From Rivularia sp. MS3 (GTDB lineage: Bacteria > Cyanobacteriota > Cyanobacteriia > Cyanobacteriales > Nostocaceae): a DNA stretch of 64,000 nucleotides. The stretch is from positions 62,001 to 126,000 of the forward strand of contig JAHCMI010000006.1 of assembly GCA_019192545.1 (NCBI GenBank). Reading direction: 5' to 3'. Of this stretch, positions 58,296 through 64,000 are shown in pieces. Position 1 is the stretch's first letter, and every line of letters begins with the position of its first letter. Made by a program: the position numbers and the translations under genes. The notes under the pieces are model-generated. The model did no database searches. It saw only the letters and a program-made list of their open reading frames with translations, and had not been told where the DNA came from.

Positions 58296-58639
58296 CCGGG
58301 ATTTTGTACCCAAACTCTCGAAAAATCATTTTTGCTGAGAATTACAGCACTTTGCAGATAAATGAGGTACTGCTTCAAATCATCAAATTCTTGTGGGATG
58401 GGCATCCCTGCCCGTCCAGATGTACCTCATCATTAAAATAAATCCGGTAATTGCGGCTAAAAAATGGCTGCTGGCTCGAATTTCAAGAGGAATAAATGAA
58501 AGCCTCAAACCCAGTTAGGGCAAGGAATATACTTCAAGACTCGGAAAATCGCTCAAATGCAGCTATATCAAGAAAAACCAAATCTACGTAAAAAGACTGG
58601 TATATATAACTTTGAGCTTTTTTCGACCACAAAAAATGT
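58296..58639. other. Interval with repeat and a relic of the mprF-like gene
   Basis: About 340 bp without an intact gene. An ATGAGGTAC/GTACCTCAT inverted pair (58362-58370, 58422-58430) frames an uninterrupted copy of the GGGATGGGCATCCC repeat (58387-58417). Bases 58436-58500 resemble the start of the mprF-like gene. The remainder shows no recognised signal. Confidence 0.65.
58436..58500 (-). pseudogene. Remnant of a second mprF-like gene
   Basis: Read on the minus strand, this segment gives FIPLEIRASSHFLAAITGFI, nearly identical to FIPFEVRASSHFLAAITGFI of the gene at 54758-56422 (residues 43-62). Bases agree at about 85 percent by eye. Both sides lose similarity abruptly. This is a fragment of a duplicated gene, left 2 kb from the living copy and in the same orientation. 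Confidence 0.7.
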
Positions 58640-60310
58640 CTAAGTCCCGATAGGAATACCTGACTCATCACAAGCAATCTTAATCCGTCGCCGAAATTCC
58701 CGAGAAACATTCCATTGCTGTAGCGGTTTTGTTTTAAACCATACCCTAACTATTATCCCCTGAGTGCTAAAACTATCTACCCCTAATATATTGGGTGGTT
58801 CAAGAATACTTTTCTGCCAAATCGCATCTTGACTCATTTGTTCGGCTACCTGAGTAATTAACTCTAAAGCCCTATCTACGTCAGTATGGTAGGAAACGGG
58901 AATCTCTAAATTTGCTCTTGCCCAAGTATTAGAAAGGTTACGAACTATTTTGATTTCACTGTTGGGAACAGCAATTAGCTCTCCTTCCGAATTTCTGAGC
59001 TGGGTAATTCGCAAATTCATTGTTTCCACTATACCCCCTACCTCTCCCACATTGATAAAATCACCCACCGCATACTGGTCTTCTAGAACGATAAGAAATC
59101 CATTAATCACATCTTTTATTAAGTTTTGCGAGGCTAAAGATAATCCCAGACCAATAATTCCTGCACCCGCTAAAAAAGGATTAATATCAACACCAATCAG
59201 CAAAAATGCTACTAAAACTCCAACAATAAACCAACTTATGGTTACAATTCCCCGTGCAATTTCTGAAATTGTTGTCATCCGCAATTGTAAGCGGTCGTGA
59301 GCTTTCTGAGTTACTAAATAATTTTTGGCAAGAATGGAATTTAACCGGGAAATTAAGGCATAACTAAAGCAAATCAGTACGTAGGTTATGCAGCCAACAA
59401 GTCCTATTTGTAAAGGAATGCTCAGACTTGTAAAAAACCATAGCCCGATGATGCGAGTATAAGGAAATAGATCGAAAATAAATAGAGTTCCTCCGATCCA
59501 GATTGCAGCTTGAATTATTTGCAAAAGCCGATGCTGAACTTCTGTAATGTTCCACTGTTGCCTGCGATTTAGCTGTGTCAATATCGGCTGATATTCCGAT
59601 GAATTTGAAGAGGTTAAATGTTTTTTTGAATTTTTTAAATGACGTTCTTTGCGAAATATTATGCAGTTCAAGAAGAATATCACTACAGTAATTCCAGCAG
59701 CCTTTAGTCCTTGATTAATTAAAAACCTTGGTTTTCGCTCTTGTTTTGCCCTTTGTAAGCCTTCTTTTAATTTCTGAATAATCTGGTTTGTTCTAACCTC
59801 AATGCTGACACCTTTAAATTGAGCATCCCAAGGGGTAACAGTTAATAAACGAACTTCTTTATCTTCCACGGATATATATATATCTTGTAGATTTCCCGTT
59901 GCTTGTTGCCGAATCTTTAATTGAGCGCTGTCAGTTTGGAAGTACATGTTACTACTGTTGTACAATCTTTGCTCAATATCCTCAATTCTTTGTGATAATT
60001 CAGATTTTGGGTCAGCAATTTTGAATAAACAGCGACCATCAAGGCGAATGCAAGCAGAAACTAGTTCATTCTTTGAATGATTTGTTATTATAATGGAATT
60101 TGACTTTAAATCTGACAGTGTGGGAATCTGAGCCTGGACTGGTGATACAGCAAAAATCAGCATCACAAATGTGGCTAAAACGATACCAATCTGAAATTTG
60201 ATAAAAATTTTGCTGTTGATGTTAAACAAAAAAAATCTCCAAGATTGCAGGATTAATCCACAAGCCTTGGTGAAAAATAGCGATTCGGAACAATGAAGAT
60301 GTCGTGGCAT
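58640..60310 (-). CDS. MscS-family mechanosensitive channel with periplasmic extension
   Basis: A 556-residue protein. The start region holds a hydrophobic segment (about 40-60) ending in VSPVQAQ, so a later start with a normal signal peptide is possible. A soluble domain (60-190) with RIEDIEQRLYNS follows, then five or so membrane helices (from about 200 to 410). The MscS pore helix with AGIIGLGLSLASQNLIKDV (about 378-396) and the beta domain YAVGDFINVGEVGGIVETMN and LIAVPNSEI are diagnostic. It releases solutes on osmotic downshift. The gene is transcribed away from the alpha/beta hydrolase at 60712. Confidence 0.88.
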   Translation of the reverse strand: MPRHLHCSESLFFTKACGLILQSWRFFLFNINSKIFIKFQIGIVLATFVMLIFAVSPVQAQIPTLSDLKSNSIIITNHSKNELVSACIRLDGRCLFKIADPKSELSQRIEDIEQRLYNSSNMYFQTDSAQLKIRQQATGNLQDIYISVEDKEVRLLTVTPWDAQFKGVSIEVRTNQIIQKLKEGLQRAKQERKPRFLINQGLKAAGITVVIFFLNCIIFRKERHLKNSKKHLTSSNSSEYQPILTQLNRRQQWNITEVQHRLLQIIQAAIWIGGTLFIFDLFPYTRIIGLWFFTSLSIPLQIGLVGCITYVLICFSYALISRLNSILAKNYLVTQKAHDRLQLRMTTISEIARGIVTISWFIVGVLVAFLLIGVDINPFLAGAGIIGLGLSLASQNLIKDVINGFLIVLEDQYAVGDFINVGEVGGIVETMNLRITQLRNSEGELIAVPNSEIKIVRNLSNTWARANLEIPVSYHTDVDRALELITQVAEQMSQDAIWQKSILEPPNILGVDSFSTQGIIVRVWFKTKPLQQWNVSREFRRRIKIACDESGIPIGT

Positions 60311-60711
60311 TTACTTGAAGTTTTTATCAGCACAAATCATGTATTTTTGGAATAGTTAATCTGTACTAAATAAATTAGTATTATTATCTCATCCAAAAAT
60401 ATATGCTCGATTAACTTCTAATTTACAGGTTTTATAGCCTTTATTTAGCAGGGCTTTTAACTAAAAGTTTGTAATAAAGTTTATTAAAATTAATTGTAGG
60501 TTATAAAAGGACGACAAACAGGACGAAATTAATAGACTACGGGTAAACAATAGTATAAAATATCGCTTTACTGTTTAACAGCAAGAAGATGTGTTAAATT
60601 ATTTTCCTTTCAAATAATTTTTATAAAATAGGGGGAACTCGAATAAAAGTGTAAGGAGTTACTATTAAATGTTAATAAACTAATTTCTATACTTTTTACG
60701 GTAATATCTCA
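60311..60711. other. Divergent promoter region with a possible leader peptide
   Basis: About 400 bp between MscS and the hydrolase. A strong AGGAG (60653-60657) is followed by ATG at 60669, which gives only the tetrapeptide MLIN and a stop at 60681-60683. The hydrolase starts at GTG 60712. This could be a minimal leader ORF. No other gene was found. Confidence 0.5.
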
Positions 60712-61515
60712 GTGGATAAACTTGTTGGAGAAAAAATACATCTACGTAAAGGTGTAGATTTGCAGGTAGCTTACAGTCAGGGTGAAAATCCTGCTTTAGT
60801 GTTCCTGCATGGAGGATTAGGAAATCGTTTCAATTGGCGATCGCAATATGAATTCTTTCTCAATCAAGGAAGAGAGGTTTTAGCTTACGACTTGGGAGGA
60901 AACGGTGATTCAACAGCATACTCTCGCTATTCGTTAGGACGACATCAACGGGATTTAACCAGACTGCTGAAAAAATATCATATCCAAGCTCCCGTGCTTT
61001 GCTGCCATAGCTACGGTGTACCGTTAGGTTTGGAATGGGCAAGAAAGCACTCCGTAAGTGGTTTAATTTTAATAGCTGGTGGAACTCACGATTTAGCACC
61101 CTGGTGGGAAATTCCTTTAATGAAATTTTTTACTTGGGGAGGTAGATATCTTTATCATTTACCTTTTATTCAATCAATAACCAATAAATTATCTAGTTCA
61201 CAAGCTGAAAAAATAGAACGTTTTTTTGCAGAAAGCCCCGTACCAAAAACATATCATCCCTATAAAGCTTTGGAAATATTTTGGGGTTATAACTTCTTCA
61301 ATAAAAAATATAAAGCAAGTAAATTTAAGATTCCGGTTTTAGTTATCAGCGGTGGTGAAGACCCCATGTTTACCGAATCAATGGGAGAAGATTTAGCCAA
61401 ATTATTTACATTTGGAAAACATCTACACTTACCTGAAGGCGGACATTTGTTGATAGCAGAATTTCCGAAAATAGTAAATAGAGAAATATCACAACTTATA
61501 TCTCAATTGTCATAA
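60712..61515 (+). CDS. Alpha/beta hydrolase, GTG start
   Basis: A 267-residue soluble hydrolase. VFLHGGLGNRFNW (28-40) is the oxyanion loop; the nucleophile Ser98 is in CHSYGVPLG; Asp near 218 is in VISGGEDPMFT; and His near 243 in EGGHLLI. The catalytic triad is complete, and the cap (about 130-195) is of moderate size. The gene begins with GTG and has no strong ribosome site of its own; a leader tetrapeptide with a good site lies 43 bp ahead. Esterase or lactonase activity is plausible; the sequence gives no substrate. Confidence 0.8.
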   Translation: MDKLVGEKIHLRKGVDLQVAYSQGENPALVFLHGGLGNRFNWRSQYEFFLNQGREVLAYDLGGNGDSTAYSRYSLGRHQRDLTRLLKKYHIQAPVLCCHSYGVPLGLEWARKHSVSGLILIAGGTHDLAPWWEIPLMKFFTWGGRYLYHLPFIQSITNKLSSSQAEKIERFFAESPVPKTYHPYKALEIFWGYNFFNKKYKASKFKIPVLVISGGEDPMFTESMGEDLAKLFTFGKHLHLPEGGHLLIAEFPKIVNREISQLISQLS

Positions 61516-61593
61516 ATAGTTAATAATTTTTTTAACTTAATTTGCGAGATGTTTATATGAGAAAATTAAAAATAAAATATTGCCAATCGTAGA

Positions 61594-62115
61594 ATGAAAA
61601 GTAATAGAAAATTACGCGCTCGTGTTAGTCCAGAAGAATATAAACTACTAGCACGACTCAGAGAGCGCAAACCAGCCCAAAACCCGCCAAATCCCAAGAT
61701 AAAATTAGGAGACCGTATTGCAGATGGTGTTGCTGCAACAATGGGTTCTTGGCGCTTCATCATTATTCAAAGTTTTATTTTATTTCTTTGGGTTGTTCTC
61801 AACGTTGTTGCTTTTTTCAAACATTGGGACCCATACCCGTTTATCTTACTCAACTTGATGTTATCTTTCCAGGCAGCTTATGCAGCTCCTATCATTATGA
61901 TGAGTCAAAATCGTCAAGCTACAATTGACCGTCAAGATGCAAAATATGACTACGAAGTTAATAGAAAAGCAGAATTAGAAATTGAATTAATGCATGACAA
62001 ACTCAACCAATTACGCGAACAGCAAATAGTGGAAGTTCTGCAAATGCTCAAAGAACAACAGCAGCGATTGACAAATTTGGAAGAATTATTGCAGCAAAAA
62101 TTAGATAATAAGTGA
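61594..62115 (+). CDS. DUF1003 membrane protein
   Basis: A 173-residue protein. LGDRIADGVAATMGSWRFII and FILLNLMLSFQAAYAAPIIMMSQNRQ (about 92-117) are the DUF1003 core, with two membrane helices (about 52-73 and 86-105). The C-terminal third is a coiled coil (LEIELMHDKLNQLREQQIVEVLQMLKEQ split over heptads, about 127-170). The family is widespread and linked to cation or cell-envelope stress, with no defined activity. It lies 78 bp after the hydrolase and 36 bp before the flippase-like gene, all on the plus strand, suggesting one envelope-related transcript. Confidence 0.88.
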   Translation: MKSNRKLRARVSPEEYKLLARLRERKPAQNPPNPKIKLGDRIADGVAATMGSWRFIIIQSFILFLWVVLNVVAFFKHWDPYPFILLNLMLSFQAAYAAPIIMMSQNRQATIDRQDAKYDYEVNRKAELEIELMHDKLNQLREQQIVEVLQMLKEQQQRLTNLEELLQQKLDNK

Positions 62116-62151
62116 TAGACAAAATTTATAAACCTCCTATTATATAATTCG

Positions 62152-63087
62152 ATGAATGAAAAACTAATTAATCGCTTGCTTCCTTTTTTCGGTTTGGGAA
62201 TTTTGACAGTTAGCTTGTGGGCTTTGAATAAAGAATTACGACATTACCAATTATCGGAAGTAATTAAGAGTATCAAAGCTATTTCGTTGTATCGATTAAG
62301 TTTAGCGATGGTATTTACAACTTTAGGCTATCTAGCATTTGCAAGTTACGATTTAATCGCTTTTCGCTACCTCAAATACTCTTTAAGCAAAAGAAAGATA
62401 TTATTTACTGCTTTTCTGACCCATGCTATCAGTAATGTTGTCGGCTTTGCAACTTTGTCCGGTGGTGCAGTTCGCTATCGTTTCTACTCCCATTGGGGAG
62501 TACCAGCACGCCTAATTGCTTTAATTATAGCGTTTGAAAATCTATGTTTTTGGTTGGGATTATTTGCTGTTGGTGGAGTTACTTTTCTCATAGAACCTTT
62601 AACTTTACCCAGCTTATTAAAATTACCTTTCGTTTCAGTTCATCCTATCGGGTTTATCTTTTTATTAATTGTATTTACATATTTAATACTTTGTGCTGTC
62701 AGAAAACAACCCCTAGTAATTAAAGGACAAAGTTTTGCTATCCCAACTTTTAGTTCATCTCTTGTACAAATAACAGTTTCTTTTATTGATTGGGCATTTG
62801 CTGCGGGAGTACTTTATATATTACTTCCGAATCAGATTCCTTTGTCCTACCCTGGCTTTTTTGGTATTTATTTATTAGCGATGATTGTTAGCATTATCAG
62901 TCATGTTCCTGGTGGCTTAGGTGTATTTGAAACAGTTACTTTATTACTATTGCCGCAATCAATTAATTCTGCTAAAGTTTTAGGCTCTCTGTTAGCATTT
63001 CGGGCAGTTTATTACATATTACCTTTCATAATCGCGATGTTATTATTCGGTGCATATGAAATCAAGCGAAGATGGGGAAGAGTTTGA
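62152..63087 (+). CDS. MprF-type lysyl-lipid flippase domain protein (UPF0104)
   Basis: A 311-residue integral protein with about eight helices. The UPF0104 or LPG-synthase transmembrane signatures are YLAFASYDLIAFRYL (about 60-75), THAISNVVGFATLSGGAVRYRFYS (89-112) and VSIISHVPGGLGVFETVTLLLLP (near 247-269). This corresponds to the N-terminal flippase half of MprF, without the aminoacyltransferase. Together with the transferase at 54758 it would reconstitute a split MprF system about 6 kb apart. An alternative is a stand-alone lipid or polyprenol flippase. It converges with the sigma factor gene. Confidence 0.85.
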   Translation: MNEKLINRLLPFFGLGILTVSLWALNKELRHYQLSEVIKSIKAISLYRLSLAMVFTTLGYLAFASYDLIAFRYLKYSLSKRKILFTAFLTHAISNVVGFATLSGGAVRYRFYSHWGVPARLIALIIAFENLCFWLGLFAVGGVTFLIEPLTLPSLLKLPFVSVHPIGFIFLLIVFTYLILCAVRKQPLVIKGQSFAIPTFSSSLVQITVSFIDWAFAAGVLYILLPNQIPLSYPGFFGIYLLAMIVSIISHVPGGLGVFETVTLLLLPQSINSAKVLGSLLAFRAVYYILPFIIAMLLFGAYEIKRRWGRV

Positions 63088-63106
63088 AACAGGTTTGAAA
63101 TTAAAC

Positions 63107-64000
63107 TCAACTAGCAAGATGACCGCGTATCCTGTTTCCAAATCTTCGGAGATTATTTAAAGCTTGCATTTCTAGTTGTCGTACCCGTTCTCGACTAATA
63201 CCCATGCGTTGACCAATTTCGCTTAAAGTCAGTTCATTTCCATCTATTAAACCGAAACGTAAAGTCAATACTTCTCGTTGCTGAGGGGTTAATTTTGACA
63301 ATAAATTTTGAATATTTTGTTGAAGAATTTTCTGGTCTGCGTAGAATTCAGGAGACAGTCCGTCATCTTCTAACATCTCTTGTAATTCTGTATCTCCTTC
63401 CGAACCGACTCGTAATTCCAGAGGAACAGGTTGACGTGCATATAGTAAATAATCTCGAACTTGTTTGGGTTCTAAAGATAGTTCTTGAGCAATATCAACT
63501 GCGGTTGGAGTCCGACCTAATTTTTGAGCTAGTTCGCGTTGAATTCGCTTAATTTTATTCAGTTTTTCAATAATATGGATAGGTAAGCGGATAGTGCGTC
63601 CTTGTTGGGCAATTGCTCGGGTAATTGACTGACGAATCCACCAATAAGCATAAGTTGAAAACTTGTACCCCCGAGTTGGGTCAAATTTTTCAACCCCTCG
63701 CTCTAAACCTAAACTTCCTTCTTGAATTAAGTCAAGAAAATCCAAATTGCGTTTTTGATATCTCTTAGCAATAGAAACTACAAGTCGTAGATTAGCCTTA
63801 ATCATTTTCTGCTTGGCTTGATGTCCCTGCTGTAGTTGTTGCAATAATAATTTTTCACTAATATTTACATTTTCAGCCCATTCTTTTTGTGTAGGTTGAC
63901 GCTTTAATTCAAGAGCTAGTTTTTCTTTGGCATTAAGCAAATTCATCATTTTTTGAACTTGATTGCCAAAATCAATTTCTTGTTGAGTACTTAATAAAGG
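63107..64000 (-). CDS. RNA polymerase sigma factor, RpoD-type (N-terminus beyond window)
   Basis: At least 297 residues are visible and the frame stays open to the window edge ([19 protein letters not shown] before the first internal Met). Region 1.2/2.1 contains [20 protein letters not shown], region 2.3-2.4 [17 protein letters not shown], region 3 [20 protein letters not shown], and region 4.2 [25 protein letters not shown]. No region 1.1 is visible. The layout is that of cyanobacterial group 2 sigma factors (SigB to SigE type), used for stress, nitrogen or dark responses. It converges with the flippase gene with only 19 bp between stops. Confidence 0.9.
   Translation of the reverse strand, partial: PLLSTQQEIDFGNQVQKMMNLLNAKEKLALELKRQPTQKEWAENVNISEKLLLQQLQQGHQAKQKMIKANLRLVVSIAKRYQKRNLDFLDLIQEGSLGLERGVEKFDPTRGYKFSTYAYWWIRQSITRAIAQQGRTIRLPIHIIEKLNKIKRIQRELAQKLGRTPTAVDIAQELSLEPKQVRDYLLYARQPVPLELRVGSEGDTELQEMLEDDGLSPEFYADQKILQQNIQNLLSKLTPQQREVLTLRFGLIDGNELTLSEIGQRMGISRERVRQLEMQALNNLRRFGNRIRGHLAS

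Noticed and set aside
1-64000. tRNA, rRNA or origin of replication
   Set aside because: No TpsiC-loop-like GTTCGA/GTTCAA with matching acceptor arms outside coding regions, no rRNA signature and no DnaA-box cluster was seen by eye; a tRNAscan run would settle it.

Overview
The window looks like chromosomal DNA of a filamentous, probably heterocyst-forming cyanobacterium (Nostocales type). This rests on scattered HIP1 octamers (GCGATCGC), heptad-type short tandem repeats, an SLH-domain iron-uptake porin, a CYP110-like P450, an ARTO-type terminal oxidase, a cyanobacterial group-2-type sigma factor and AT-rich intergenic DNA. No tRNA, rRNA or CRISPR array was seen.

Layout. (1) 1-7345: a terpenoid/sterol-type gene island. 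A partial ERG4/ERG24-like sterol reductase and a squalene/phytoene synthase lie on the minus strand. Divergent from them are a decapitated CYP110 P450, two tandem NAD-dependent sterol-dehydrogenase-like SDRs and three tandem Rieske oxygenases. The Rieske plus SDR pairing matches the logic of bacterial sterol C-4 demethylation (SdmA/SdmB), which is unusual in a cyanobacterium. (2) 7440-9030: a transposon graveyard with an IS4-like fragment and an IS1634-like transposase carrying a stop codon, inside 18-bp inverted repeats. (3) 9100-11511: small plasmid/phage-type genes (DUF6876, DUF7227-like, unknowns). (4) 12154-22750: respiration and ion handling. Two DUF2231 membrane proteins precede an alternative terminal oxidase whose subunit II has lost the CuA ligands. 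YeiH exporter, universal stress protein, cytochrome bd (cydAB), the fluoride channel CrcB and DUF190 follow. (5) 23402-30826: an OmpR-type two-component system, a lipoprotein, a YVTN beta-propeller, a LysR regulator, a YiiX-like hydrolase and a diacylglycerol-kinase-like enzyme. (6) 30951-46356: envelope, stress and carbohydrate genes, including bestrophin, PepSY, NDH-2, DUF1269, SMP-30 lactonase, VOC, glucose-dehydrogenase-like SDR, heme O synthase, DUF4396, AI-2E and GH15. (7) 46686-64000: PsiE, SDR, a second GH15-type glucoamylase, DoxX, hydrolases, GMC oxidoreductase, split MprF-like proteins, porin, MscS and the start-truncated sigma factor.

How the genes may work together. Two GH15 enzymes, a glucose 1-dehydrogenase-like SDR, an SMP-30 lactonase, a GMC dehydrogenase and NDH-2 could form a direct glucan to glucose to gluconate oxidation route. 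Electrons could then reach the quinol-type ARTO and bd oxidases of the same window; this is inference. Small mobile repeats are prominent. They include a 124-bp MITE in two copies, a 115-bp element with 18-bp ends, and a family with conserved ends (AGAGCAGCGCG ... GCGACTGCGGG) inserted inside other palindromic repeats. Two promoter motifs look like response-regulator boxes: a 20-bp motif shared by the two-component operon and the adjacent lipoprotein gene, and TTTCAT-N5-TTTCAT at two distant loci.
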